DNA from: Actinomycetes bacterium
Lineage (GTDB): Bacteria; Actinomycetota; Acidimicrobiia; Acidimicrobiales; RAAP-2
DNA length: 64,000 nucleotides
Assembly (NCBI GenBank): GCA_021793395.1
Contig: JAJYSU010000007.1
Coordinates: 1 to 64,000, forward strand
Reading direction: 5' to 3'
The translations under genes and the position numbers were made by a program. The notes beneath the pieces are model-generated. The model had not been told where the DNA came from. It was given only the letters and a program-made list of their open reading frames with translations, and searched no databases. Every line of letters begins with the position of its first letter. Position 1 is the stretch's first letter. Of the stretch, positions 17,703 through 27,028 are shown piece after piece.

Positions 17703-20483
17703 ATGGCCCGAGCCCTAGTAATCGTGGAGTCGGTGGCGAAGGCCACCCGTATCCAGTCCATGTTGGGACCCGACTACATCGTGCGGGCCTCGGTCGGCCA
17801 TGTGCGTGATCTTCCCCAGAGTGCGGCGGAGATCCCCGCCGCGGTCAAGGGCGAGAAGTGGGCGCGATTGGGGATCAACGTCGACGATCACTTCAAGCCG
17901 GTCTACGTCGTGTCGAGTGATCGCCGAAAGGTGGTGAGCGAGCTGAAGGCGGCGCTCAAGCAGGTGGACGAGCTCTACCTCGCGACGGACGAGGACCGCG
18001 AGGGAGAGGCCATCGCCTGGCACCTCGAGGAGCTGTTGAACCCCCGGATCCCTGTCAAGCGGATGGTCTTCCACGAGATCACCCCGGCGGCCATCGAGCG
18101 CGCGGTGCACGAGACTCGCGACCTCGATACCCGCCTCGTCGACGCCCAGGAGGGTCGTCGCTTCCTCGATCGCCTCGTGGGCTACGAGGTGTCGCCGGTG
18201 CTGTGGCGCGCCGTGGATAAGGCGCGTTCGGCGGGTCGTGTGCAGTCGGTAGCCATTCGTCTCGTGTGCGAGCGCGAGCGCGAGCGGATGGCGTTTCGTT
18301 CGGCCACGTGGTTCGACGTGACCGCGACCCTCGGTGCCGCCAGCGATTTCGAGGCGACGGTCGACACCCTGGACGGTGCGCCGTTGGCGAGCGGTCGCCA
18401 TTTTGACGCCGCGGGTGAACTCGATCCGTCGCTGACGGTCCGGGTGCTGAGCGAGTCGGTGGCCCGCGGTCTGGCCGACGCCCTCGCGACGGCACCAGTG
18501 AGCGTGGCCACGGTGACCTCGACGCCGCGTACCCAACGTCCCCAGGCCCCGTTTATGACGTCGTCGTTGCAGATCGAGGCGAGTCGCAAGCTGCGTTTCG
18601 ACCCGGAGCGCACCATGCGCGCCGCGCAGCGCCTCTACGAGCAGGGGTGGATCACCTACATGCGGACCGACTCGACCACCCTCTCCGACGAAGCATTACG
18701 GGCCGCGCGCTCGATGGCCGCGGCCATGTTTGGCGACGACTACGTGAGCGCGACACCGCGCCGCTACGACCGCAAAGTGAAGAACGCGCAGGAGGCCCAC
18801 GAGGCGATCCGCCCGGCCGGAGAGTCTTTTCGCACGCTCGACGACGCGCAGTCCAACCTGCGCGGTGACGAGCTCGCCGTCTACGACCTTATCTGGAAGC
18901 GCACGATCGCCTCGCAGATGGTCGACGCGCGCCTGACCCAGGATCGCGTACACCTCGACGCCGCGGTGCGAGGGGTCGAGGGGTACGCGGGCGACGTGGC
19001 GGTGGGCTTGGTCGCGACGGGGTTGCGCATCGAGTTTCCAGGATTTCGTCGGGCGTACGTGGAGGGAACCGACGACCCGGAAGCGGAACTCGCCGATCAG
19101 GAGCGGATCCTGCCCGCCCTGGTTCGCGGACAGGTCGTGACCGTGCGCGCGACCGAGGCGAAGGGTCACGAGACCCAGCCCCCCGACCGCTACTCCGAGG
19201 CGGCGCTCATCAAGAAGTTGGAGGACTTGGGTATCGGCCGTCCCTCGACCTACGCCTCGGTGATGAAGACGATCGATCGGCGCGGTTACGTCTGGAAGAA
19301 GGGCAAGTCACTGGTCCCGGCATTTCGCGCGTTCGCGGTGGTGAATCTGCTGCAGCGCTACTTCGCCGACCTGGTGGACTACGAGTTCACCGCCGACATG
19401 GAAGAGCAGCTCGACGAGATCGCGCGCGGTCGTCAGGAACTCGAGCCGTGGCTGCGCAAGTTCTACTTCGGCGATCCCGAGGGTGAGACCGAGTTCGCTC
19501 GCCTCGGGCTCGCGCACCTCGCCCACGAGACCTACGACTTCGACTTCGCCGCGATCAACTCGCTGGTCCTGGGCGTCGCGCCCGATGGCGAGCCGGTGAG
19601 CGTTCGCTCGGGCCGCTACGGTCCCTACCTCGTTCACGGAGAGGATCGGGTCTCGATCCCCGAAGCGACCGAGCCGGATTCGCTCACCGTCGAGCGCGCT
19701 CTGACCCTGCTCGCCGCCCCGAGTGGCGACCGCGAGTTGGGGGTGGACGAGGCGTCCGGTCAGCCGATCCTGCTCAAGGCTGGTCGCTACGGGCCCTACG
19801 TGCAGGTGGGCGAGATGACCGATCCTAAGGACAAGCCCAAGACCGCGTCACTGTTTTCGACGATGTCCCCCGACACGGTTACCCTGGACGACGCCCGGCG
19901 CCTCCTGTCGCTGCCACGCGACGTAGGAACTCACCCTGACGACGGCGTCATGATTCAGGCGCACAACGGCCGCTTCGGCCCCTACCTCACCTGGGGCAAG
20001 GAGACCCGATCACTCGAGAGCGAGGAGACGATCTTCACGGTCACCCTCGACGACGCGGTCGCGCTGTTCGCGCAGCCCAAGGCCCGCGGGCGTCGAGCGG
20101 CGGGCCCGCTGCGCGAGTTAGGTAATGACGCGGTCACCGGGCGACCCGTGGTGGTCAAGTCCGGTCGCTTCGGACCCTACGTGACCGACGGTGAGACGAA
20201 CGCCACGCTTCGCATCGGTGATACGCCCGAGATGGTGACCCTGGATCGAGCGAGCGAGCTGCTCGCCGAGCGCCGCGACGCCGAGCCGTCGTCGCGTCCT
20301 CGTCGCACTGCCGCGAAGAAGGCCCCCGCGAAGAAGACCGCCGCGAGGAAGGCTCCCGCGAAGAAGACCGCCGCGAAGAAGACCGCCGCGACCAAGGCGG
20401 CGCCGGCGGTGGCGCGCGCGGCTCGCGCGCGCGGCTCGCGCGACAACGCCGCGCTGGTCTCGCGGGTTGACGCGGACGGGTGA
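17703..20483 (+). CDS. topA: DNA topoisomerase I
   Basis: 'LVIVESVAKATRIQSML', 'YLATDEDREGEAIAWHL', 'GWITYMRTDSTTLS', KAPAKKTA-rich tail. Confidence 0.96.
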   Translation: MARALVIVESVAKATRIQSMLGPDYIVRASVGHVRDLPQSAAEIPAAVKGEKWARLGINVDDHFKPVYVVSSDRRKVVSELKAALKQVDELYLATDEDREGEAIAWHLEELLNPRIPVKRMVFHEITPAAIERAVHETRDLDTRLVDAQEGRRFLDRLVGYEVSPVLWRAVDKARSAGRVQSVAIRLVCERERERMAFRSATWFDVTATLGAASDFEATVDTLDGAPLASGRHFDAAGELDPSLTVRVLSESVARGLADALATAPVSVATVTSTPRTQRPQAPFMTSSLQIEASRKLRFDPERTMRAAQRLYEQGWITYMRTDSTTLSDEALRAARSMAAAMFGDDYVSATPRRYDRKVKNAQEAHEAIRPAGESFRTLDDAQSNLRGDELAVYDLIWKRTIASQMVDARLTQDRVHLDAAVRGVEGYAGDVAVGLVATGLRIEFPGFRRAYVEGTDDPEAELADQERILPALVRGQVVTVRATEAKGHETQPPDRYSEAALIKKLEDLGIGRPSTYASVMKTIDRRGYVWKKGKSLVPAFRAFAVVNLLQRYFADLVDYEFTADMEEQLDEIARGRQELEPWLRKFYFGDPEGETEFARLGLAHLAHETYDFDFAAINSLVLGVAPDGEPVSVRSGRYGPYLVHGEDRVSIPEATEPDSLTVERALTLLAAPSGDRELGVDEASGQPILLKAGRYGPYVQVGEMTDPKDKPKTASLFSTMSPDTVTLDDARRLLSLPRDVGTHPDDGVMIQAHNGRFGPYLTWGKETRSLESEETIFTVTLDDAVALFAQPKARGRRAAGPLRELGNDAVTGRPVVVKSGRFGPYVTDGETNATLRIGDTPEMVTLDRASELLAERRDAEPSSRPRRTAAKKAPAKKTAARKAPAKKTAAKKTAATKAAPAVARAARARGSRDNAALVSRVDADG
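20311..20397 (+). repeat. In-frame imperfect repeats encoding TopA Lys/Ala-rich tail
   Basis: Repeats of (gc)gaagaag(a/g)ccgccgcg encoding AKKAPAKKTAARKAPAKKTAAKKTAATKA. Confidence 0.85.
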
Positions 20484-21100
20484 TCGTGCGCCGAGGTTCC
20501 TTCGTCGTTTTCGAGGGGATCGATGCCTGTGGCAAGTCGACGCAGGCGCGCCGAGCCGCCCGTGAGCGTGGCGCTCTCTTCACCTTCGAACCGGGCGATA
20601 CCGCGCTGGGGGCGGATCTGCGCCGCTGGCTGCTGGACGCCGGACCCCCGATGGCGCCGACCACCGAGGCACTGCTGATGCTGGCTGACCGCTCTCACCA
20701 CGTCCACACGGTGATCGAGCCCGCGCTGACGCGGGGCGTCGCGGTAGTGAGTGACCGGTTCGCGGACTCGACTCTCGCGTACCAGGGCTACGGGCGCGGC
20801 GTCGACCTGGACGACCTGCGGGCCGCCACGGACCTCGCCGTCGGCGCGTGCCGGCCGGATCTCACGGTGTGGCTCGACGTGTCGCTGGACGTCGCGCAGG
20901 ACCGCCGCGCGCGCGACGCGCGCGATCGCTTCGAGTCGGCCGACGTCGAGTTTCACGAGCGTGTGCGCGCGGGGTACGCGACGCTCGCCGCCCGTGACCC
21001 CGATCACTGGGCCGTGATCGACGCGTCGGGCACTGAGGACGACGTGGCCGCGATCGTCGCTCGTCATCTCGACTCGCTGTGGTGGGGGAGTGATGGCTGA
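20480..21100 (+). CDS. tmk: Thymidylate kinase
   Basis: 'FVVFEGIDACGKSTQARRAA', 'VVSDRFADSTLAYQGYGRGVDLDDL'. Confidence 0.94.
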   Translation: MIVRRGSFVVFEGIDACGKSTQARRAARERGALFTFEPGDTALGADLRRWLLDAGPPMAPTTEALLMLADRSHHVHTVIEPALTRGVAVVSDRFADSTLAYQGYGRGVDLDDLRAATDLAVGACRPDLTVWLDVSLDVAQDRRARDARDRFESADVEFHERVRAGYATLAARDPDHWAVIDASGTEDDVAAIVARHLDSLWWGSDG

Positions 21101-22166
21101 CGTCTTCTCGGAGCTGGTAGGTCAGGAGCGAGCGGCGGCGGCGTTGCGACACTACGCGCGTGATCCCGTCCACGCGTATCTGATCACGGGCCCGTCGGGG
21201 GCGGACCTTCACGGGGTTCTCGTGGCCTTCGCCGCCGCTCTGCAGTGCACCGAGCACGGGTGCGCGACGTGCGAACGCTGTCGCGCGGTCGTGTCGGGGC
21301 ATGATCCCGACGTCTACCTGGCGTCGCGCGCCGGGTTGGCGTGGCGCGTGGACGAGTTGCGAGAGGCGGGTCGGGTGAGTCGGCGTCGCCCGCTGTCGAA
21401 GGGGTACCAGATAGTGATCGTGGAGGACGTTGACACGGCGGTGAGCGGCGCGTCACCGGCCGCGGCCGCGCTCCTCAAGTCGCTAGAGGAGCCTCCGCCG
21501 CTTACCGTGTTCCTGCTCAGTGCGCACGAGATGGCGCCCGCGCTGGACACCGTGGCGTCGCGCTGCGTACGCGTGGCGCTTCGCGCTCCGTCCGACGCGG
21601 AACTCATCACGGCGCTCGTCGGCGAGGGAGCCACGTTGCAGGCCGCGACACTCGCGGTGGGCGCGGCCCACGGGGACTTACGCCGGGCTCGCCTCCTGGT
21701 CCACGACGCGGGCCTTGCGGCACGCCTGGATCGCTGGCGTACCGTGCCCGATCGTCTCGGAGGAACGTCGGCGTCGGCGTCGGCCCTGGCCGACGAACTC
21801 CTGCGCGCGCTGGACGCGGCGAGCGAGCCGCTGGTGGCCCACCAACGCTACGAGATGGCTCGCGAAGCGTCCGAGACGGGTTCGCGCGCCACGTCGCGCA
21901 AGGAGCTCGACGCGCGCGTACGACGTGAACTGCGCCGTTTTCGGGTTGACGAGTTGCGCCTCGGGTGCGCGACGCTGTCGCGGGTCTACCGAGACCGTCT
22001 GACCGAGGCACTGTCGGGGGTTGACGTCGATGCTCGCGATCGGCGTCGCGCGCGGGCGGCCCTGGGGGCCCTGGACGTCGTGGCGGAGGCGGGCCGACGT
22101 CTTGAGGCCAATCTTGACGAAACGCTGCTCGTTCATGACCTTCTGCTCTCCTTGGTCGACGTGTAG
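21093..22166 (+). CDS. holB: DNA polymerase III delta' subunit (HolB-like)
   Basis: 'FSELVGQERAAAALRHYARDPVHAYLITGPSG', Cys-rich CTEHGCATCERC, 'AAAALLKSLEEPPPLTVFLL'. Confidence 0.88.
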   Translation: MADVFSELVGQERAAAALRHYARDPVHAYLITGPSGADLHGVLVAFAAALQCTEHGCATCERCRAVVSGHDPDVYLASRAGLAWRVDELREAGRVSRRRPLSKGYQIVIVEDVDTAVSGASPAAAALLKSLEEPPPLTVFLLSAHEMAPALDTVASRCVRVALRAPSDAELITALVGEGATLQAATLAVGAAHGDLRRARLLVHDAGLAARLDRWRTVPDRLGGTSASASALADELLRALDAASEPLVAHQRYEMAREASETGSRATSRKELDARVRRELRRFRVDELRLGCATLSRVYRDRLTEALSGVDVDARDRRRARAALGALDVVAEAGRRLEANLDETLLVHDLLLSLVDV

Positions 22167-22204
22167 CGGCGGCCCTCGTGCAGTCGGGTAATCTTGCTGC
22201 TTGC

Positions 22205-22277
22205 GCCTGGGTAGCTCAGTCGGTAGAGCAGCGCATTCGTAATGCGCAGGTCAAGGGTTCGAATCCCTTCCCAGGCT
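22205..22277 (+). tRNA. tRNA-Thr (anticodon CGT)
   Basis: GCCTGGGTAGCTCAGTCGGTAGAGCAGCGCATTCGTAATGCGCAGGTCAAGGGTTCGAATCCCTTCCCAGGCT; acceptor GCCTGGG/CCCAGGC; loop TTCGTAA. Confidence 0.95.
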
Positions 22278-23573
22278 CCGGTGTACCTCACGGGCGAAGT
22301 CCCGCGAGCGTTCCTCCCAGTCGTGATACCGATCGAAGCTGGGCGCGGCGGGTGAGAGCAGCACGACGCCGCCGTCATTCAGCGCGTTGAGCGCGTGCTC
22401 GACGGCCTCACCCATCGTGGTCACGTCGTACTGGCTGACGCTCGGCGCTCGCTCGCGAGTCACCTCGGCCAGTCGACGTCCGGCTTCGCCCATCGTGACG
22501 AGAACCGTCGCGGGGCGTCGCGCCGCGAGGGCGTCACTCAGCGCCGCGTAGTCCACACCGCGGTCGAAACCCCCGGCGATCAGCGCGACGGGCTCGTCGG
22601 CGAAGACCGCGAGTGCGGCCAGGGTCGGCAGCGGCGCGGTGGCGAGCCCGTCGTCGACGAAGCGCACCGTCCGCCCGTGGCGCGAGTGTGTGGCGATCAG
22701 GGTGAGCCGTCCGGGAAGGGGAGTGAACGAGGCCGCTCGGCGCGACACGGCCGCGATCACGTCGGCGCGTGGTCGTTCGGTGAGGGCCGTGACGCAGGCA
22801 AGAGCGAGCGCCACGTTGCTCTCGTTGTGGGCACCTAGCAGGCTGAGGGCCCCGACGAGGCCCCCGTCGTCGGGGGCGACGTAGGTGACGTCACCTCCGA
22901 GCTGATCGGCCGCGTCACGCAACACGGGCTGATCGGCCACGAGAGTCCGGTGCCACCCCTCGGCCCGCGTGAGCGACAACTTGTCGTCGTGGTACTGCTC
23001 GAGCGAACCGTGCCAGTTGAGGTGATCGGCGCCGAGCGAGGTCACGACCACCAGGGACGGGGCGACGTCAATGTCGACGCACTGGTAGCTCGAGACCTCG
23101 ACGACGAGCCAGCCGTGGGCGACGTCAACCTGGGGGTCGTAGGGCGGGAGGCCACTGTTGCCCACGCGCTGGGCCTGCTCGCCCACGCACTGGAGAAAGA
23201 AGGCGACGAGCGCGGTCGTCGTGGACTTGCCTTTGGTCCCCGTCACGGCGATGACGCGTGCCCGATCGACGGCGTGGAGCCACAGGTTGAGCGCCGAGGA
23301 GACCACGACGCCGTGGTCCTCCAGGTCGAGCACGTCGGGGCGGCGCCGGGGGATGCCGGGGCTCTTCAGCACCGCGTCGCACGTGAGCAGTGCCTCGTGG
23401 CCGCCGTCGGTGGTCACCAGCACGTCGTCACCTCGCCCCGGAGCGTCGTCCACTAGGACGAGGGATCCCGCAAGACCGAGCAGACGCCGGTGGGCGGCAC
23501 GACCTTCAATGCCGTAGCCGAAGATCCCGATGCGCCGCCCCGCGAGGTCAGCGAAGCCAGTGGGCCGGAGCAC
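22251..23573 (-). CDS. UDP-N-acetylmuramoyl-L-alanine--glutamate ligase (MurD/MurD2-like)
   Basis: 'VIAVTGTKGKSTTTALVAFFLQ', 'SYQCVDIDVAPSLVVVTSLGADHLNWHGSLEQYHDDKLSL', 'FVDDGLATAPLPTLAAL'; probable GTG start at 23573; adjacent to MurL-like gene. Confidence 0.85.
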   Translation of the reverse strand: MLRPTGFADLAGRRIGIFGYGIEGRAAHRRLLGLAGSLVLVDDAPGRGDDVLVTTDGGHEALLTCDAVLKSPGIPRRRPDVLDLEDHGVVVSSALNLWLHAVDRARVIAVTGTKGKSTTTALVAFFLQCVGEQAQRVGNSGLPPYDPQVDVAHGWLVVEVSSYQCVDIDVAPSLVVVTSLGADHLNWHGSLEQYHDDKLSLTRAEGWHRTLVADQPVLRDAADQLGGDVTYVAPDDGGLVGALSLLGAHNESNVALALACVTALTERPRADVIAAVSRRAASFTPLPGRLTLIATHSRHGRTVRFVDDGLATAPLPTLAALAVFADEPVALIAGGFDRGVDYAALSDALAARRPATVLVTMGEAGRRLAEVTRERAPSVSQYDVTTMGEAVEHALNALNDGGVVLLSPAAPSFDRYHDWEERSRDFAREVHRSLGRDSNP

Positions 23574-24846
23574 GCGTGGGTCCTCGGGGTTGTAGGAGAT
23601 CGTCGAGGGGCGGCGACGGCGCCCGGACCGCCAGTGCCGACAGGGCCGGGACGTCGCGCCACGCGTCGAGGCGCACGACGGCCGCGAGCGCCGTCGCACT
23701 TTCGTCGGGATCACCGACGCACTCGAAGGGCTTGTGGTGTTCGCCCAGTCCGACGAGGTCGGTGAGCGACGAGAGACGGTCGGGATTGCTGAGGGGTTCG
23801 ACGCCGAGCATGTCGTGCAGGGCCGCGCGCTCGACGAAGGGGGCCAGCACCAGGTCGATGAAGAGGCACTTGTCGCACTCGCCGCACCACGAGGCGGCTC
23901 GCGTGGTGGGGTCCTGGGTGAACGCTCGGTTGCAACTACGAAAGACGTGGTGGTACGCGACGAGGCGGCTGAAGACGTCGGCGACCCAGAGCTCACTGCG
24001 GTGCCGCAGCAGGCTGGCGACGCTCAGCGACGCCCCGACGGCCTCGTCGAGCGCGGCGCCGATCAACTCCTCGGCCGCGAGCGACTTGCTCCACTGGTGG
24101 TTGATCTCGCGCGTGCCGACGCGCAGATTGGGTATCGACGCGGAATACTCGTTACTCATCACGACCCCGCCGCGGCCGGTGGACACTGCGGCCAGGGCGG
24201 CCAGCAGAGTGATCATTGCCGTGACCGGAACGTGGCCGCGCAGCTGCGCGTCGTCACCGCGCAGAACCTGTGGGTCGATCGCGCGGGTGGCACGAACTAC
24301 CGGGCGTCCGGTGACCGCCGCGGTCTCGTCGAGCACGCGGAAGCGTCCACTCGCCGGGCTGACGATGAAGAGGGCCTGGTTCAGCTGTGCGGGCAACGTC
24401 TCGACACTCACCACGGAGTCGATGCCGCCGCCGAAGGGGACCAGAACGCGCGTGGGGTCCAGTTTGGCGACCGCGGGAGTGCTCGGGCGTCCGCCCACGA
24501 TGACGACGTCGTCGAGCGTGAGCGCGTTGCGGTAGGCGAACTCGCCGAGACCGTCAACGATCGCCGCGCGCACGAGAGCGACGCCGTGAGGCCCTACCGG
24601 AGTCTCGCCGAGATCGATCAACGGGGGAGCGCCGACTTTGTAGTACGAGAGCCCGGCGAGCAGGTACCACAATTCGGCCACGGCCAGTGCGGACGCTTCG
24701 CGTAGCGATCCCGTGCCCTCGAACACGACGGTCTCACGGAATGATCGCCCGTCGAGGTCGTAGTGACCGGTAAGGGTATCGTCGGTGACGTCGAGCCCGA
24801 CGTAGGAGAAGCGACGGGCGCGCCGGGTCATCGTTCCCATCGGCAC
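23548..24846 (-). CDS. murL: MurL-like UDP-MurNAc-L-Ala-L-Glu epimerase
   Basis: 432 aa; 'VLVPFGGGIDSVVSVE' and 'ASWCGECDKCLFIDLVLAPF'; overlaps MurD-like gene. Confidence 0.75.
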   Translation of the reverse strand: MPMGTMTRRARRFSYVGLDVTDDTLTGHYDLDGRSFRETVVFEGTGSLREASALAVAELWYLLAGLSYYKVGAPPLIDLGETPVGPHGVALVRAAIVDGLGEFAYRNALTLDDVVIVGGRPSTPAVAKLDPTRVLVPFGGGIDSVVSVETLPAQLNQALFIVSPASGRFRVLDETAAVTGRPVVRATRAIDPQVLRGDDAQLRGHVPVTAMITLLAALAAVSTGRGGVVMSNEYSASIPNLRVGTREINHQWSKSLAAEELIGAALDEAVGASLSVASLLRHRSELWVADVFSRLVAYHHVFRSCNRAFTQDPTTRAASWCGECDKCLFIDLVLAPFVERAALHDMLGVEPLSNPDRLSSLTDLVGLGEHHKPFECVGDPDESATALAAVVRLDAWRDVPALSALAVRAPSPPLDDLLQPRGPTRAPAHWLR

Positions 24847-24851
24847 TTATG

Positions 24852-25580
24852 TTACGTGCTGGGGTGGAGGCGGGCGACGAGCGCGAAGCGGCCGCAGGGC
24901 CGGGCGGCGCGGTCACTGAAGAAAGTGGCGCGGTCATCGGTTCGCTCGTCGCTGGTGGTGAGTCGTTCGTCGGCCACGCCGGCGCCGCGCACGCGCCACT
25001 CGACGACGCGCGTCAGGTCGAGCAGTGAGCGATCACCGTGGTCGGCTCGCAGAGCCCCGGGAACGTCGCGGAAGTGGGTGGCAACGTCGGGGCCGACTTG
25101 GTAGCGATCACCCGATATGGCGGGTCCGACGACGACGTGCACGTCCTCGACGCGCTCGAAGCGGGCGAGGGCGGCCTCGAGCACGCCGGCCACGAGTCCG
25201 CGCCAGCCCGCGTGGACGACGGCGATGCGCTCGCGGAGCGGGTCCATCAGCAGTACGGGGACACAGTCGGCGACCAGGATCGCGAGGGCGAGGTGGCGCG
25301 AGGACGTGACCAGGGCATCGGCGGGCGCGATCGCACCGTCGCCGGGTCCCGTGAGCTCGACGACCTCGCGACCGTGGACCTGAGGGACGATGATGAGATC
25401 GTGCTCGCCGACACCGGCCGCGTCGGCGACGCGTCGGCGGTTCTCGCGCACCCGAGCGGGGTCGTCACCCACGTGATCTCCCAGATTGAGCGAGTCGTAG
25501 GGCGCGTCGCTCACGCCGCCCGAGCGTGTCGTCACGAAAGCGTCCACGCCGAGGGCCCGAGCGCTGTCGATCACGAGCAC
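24852..25580 (-). CDS. pgeF: Peptidoglycan editing factor PgeF / YfiH laccase-domain protein
   Basis: 'QVHGREVVEL', 'ADCVPVLLMDP', 'AVVHAGWRGLVAGVLEAAL'; GTG start at 25580. Confidence 0.88.
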   Translation of the reverse strand: MLVIDSARALGVDAFVTTRSGGVSDAPYDSLNLGDHVGDDPARVRENRRRVADAAGVGEHDLIIVPQVHGREVVELTGPGDGAIAPADALVTSSRHLALAILVADCVPVLLMDPLRERIAVVHAGWRGLVAGVLEAALARFERVEDVHVVVGPAISGDRYQVGPDVATHFRDVPGALRADHGDRSLLDLTRVVEWRVRGAGVADERLTTSDERTDDRATFFSDRAARPCGRFALVARLHPST

Positions 25581-25606
25581 CTCTAACGGCCCGCGTCGCG
25601 ACCGGC

Positions 25607-26008
25607 TCAGTGCGCCGCGTCGTGGCACGTCGCGCACACTCCCGTCAGTTCGAGGACGTGGTGCACGTCGTAGAAGTGGTGCTCGGCGGCGATCGCGCGC
25701 GCCCACCCTTCGAGGGGTGGTATCTCGATCTCGAGCGTGGCGCCGCACACCCGGCAGGCCAGATGGTGGTGGTGGGACGCGGCGGCGCAGCGCCGGTAGA
25801 GGCTTTCGCCGCGCTCGTTCATCACCGCGTCGACGTCGCCGCTGGCCACCAACTTCTTCAATTGGGCGTACACCGTCGCCAGGGCCACCTGATCGCCGCG
25901 AGCGCGGATGTGTCCGTAGAGATCCTGCGCGCTGATGAATCCCGCGGCGTCATCGAGTGCGGATACGATCGTGCGCCGCTGTGAGGTGTTGCGTGAGTTC
26001 GTGGTCAT
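25607..26008 (-). CDS. Fur family regulator, probably Zur
   Basis: 133 aa; 'TVYAQLKKLVASGDVDAV', 'HHHHLACRVCGATLEIE', 'CATCH'; divergent from zinc/manganese-type ABC genes. Confidence 0.88.
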   Translation of the reverse strand: MTTNSRNTSQRRTIVSALDDAAGFISAQDLYGHIRARGDQVALATVYAQLKKLVASGDVDAVMNERGESLYRRCAAASHHHHLACRVCGATLEIEIPPLEGWARAIAAEHHFYDVHHVLELTGVCATCHDAAH

Positions 26009-26030
26009 CGGCGGAGGGAGGATTTGTTAT

Positions 26031-26045
26031 CTAGAATGATTCCGA
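26031..26045. promoter_or_regulatory. Candidate Zur box
   Basis: ctaGAATGATTCcga, palindromic core with AATGATT, in the Fur-like/ABC divergent intergenic region. Confidence 0.5.
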
Positions 26046-26083
26046 GTATACTACGTGGAACGGTTCTAGGCAAGGGGACGGTA

Positions 26084-27028
26084 GTGAGAGTGACAACTCA
26101 GCGAACTCGACGGTGGCATCGCGTCGCGGTTGCTGTGACGATGGCGGTGGTGGCCGTGGGACTCAGCGGGTGCAACTCGGGAACGACCGGCGCGGCCGGG
26201 GTGATCCAGGCCGTGGGGGCGGAGAACCAGTACGCCAACGTCGTCGCTCAGATCGGCGGGCGCTACGTGCACGTCACGGCCATCATGAGTAACCCGAGCG
26301 TGGATCCGCACACTTTCGAAGTGTCCACTTCGGTCGCCCAGGCCGTGTCCCAGGCGCGTCTCGTGGTGCAGAACGGACTGGGCTACGACCAGTTCATGAC
26401 GCAGTTGGAGTCGGCGTCGCCCTCTTCCTCACGCCGCGTGATCGACGTCCAGCACCTCCTGGGACTGAGCGACACCACGGCCAATCCGCACCTGTGGTAC
26501 AAGCCGTCGACCATGCCGACCGTGGCCGCGGCGGTCGAGCGCGACCTGGCGACAATGGAGCCGTCGCACGCGAGCTACTTCGCCGGACGCCTGGCGAGTT
26601 TCCGCTCGTCCCTGGCGCCCGAGACCGCCGCCATTCACGCCTTCCGCGCGCGCTTCGCCGGCCGGGTGGTGGCGACCACCGAACCCGTGGCCGACTACCT
26701 GCTCTCGGCGCTCGGCCTCGTGGACGCGACCCCGTGGCGCTTTCAGGCGGACGTCATGAACGGGATCGATCCGTCGCCCGAGGACGTCGCCACACTGCAG
26801 ACGATGATCAGTGACCACCACGTGGCGGCGCTGTGCTACAACGCGCAGGTCACGAGTTCGGTGACCCAGGCAGTGCGCTCGCAGGCTCAAACCTCTCACG
26901 TGCCGATCGTGGCGGTCTACGAGACCATGCCCGAACCGGGCTACAACTATCAGAGTTGGATGATCGCCGAGATCCGCGCGCTGACGCGGGCCCTCAGCGA
27001 GCACGTCTCGACGACGGTGCTGCGATGA
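26084..27028 (+). CDS. Metal ABC transporter substrate-binding lipoprotein (ZnuA/TroA-like)
   Basis: Signal peptide ending 'VVAVGLSGCNSG' lipobox; 'DPHTFEVSTSVAQAVSQARLVVQNGLGYD'. Confidence 0.88.
   Translation: MRVTTQRTRRWHRVAVAVTMAVVAVGLSGCNSGTTGAAGVIQAVGAENQYANVVAQIGGRYVHVTAIMSNPSVDPHTFEVSTSVAQAVSQARLVVQNGLGYDQFMTQLESASPSSSRRVIDVQHLLGLSDTTANPHLWYKPSTMPTVAAAVERDLATMEPSHASYFAGRLASFRSSLAPETAAIHAFRARFAGRVVATTEPVADYLLSALGLVDATPWRFQADVMNGIDPSPEDVATLQTMISDHHVAALCYNAQVTSSVTQAVRSQAQTSHVPIVAVYETMPEPGYNYQSWMIAEIRALTRALSEHVSTTVLR

Noticed and set aside
20311-20440. Short tandem repeats considered as CRISPR or VNTR locus
   Set aside because: In-frame, no spacers, encodes the usual Lys/Ala tail of actinobacterial TopA.
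22133-22378. Minus-strand ORF containing 'EGIRTLDLRITNALLYRLSYPG'
   Set aside because: It is the antisense translation of tRNA-Thr(CGT); a common spurious ORF.
22251-23996. 581-aa extended MurD ORF
   Set aside because: The N-terminal 140 codons are an out-of-frame shadow of the MurL-like gene; start near 23573 is better supported.
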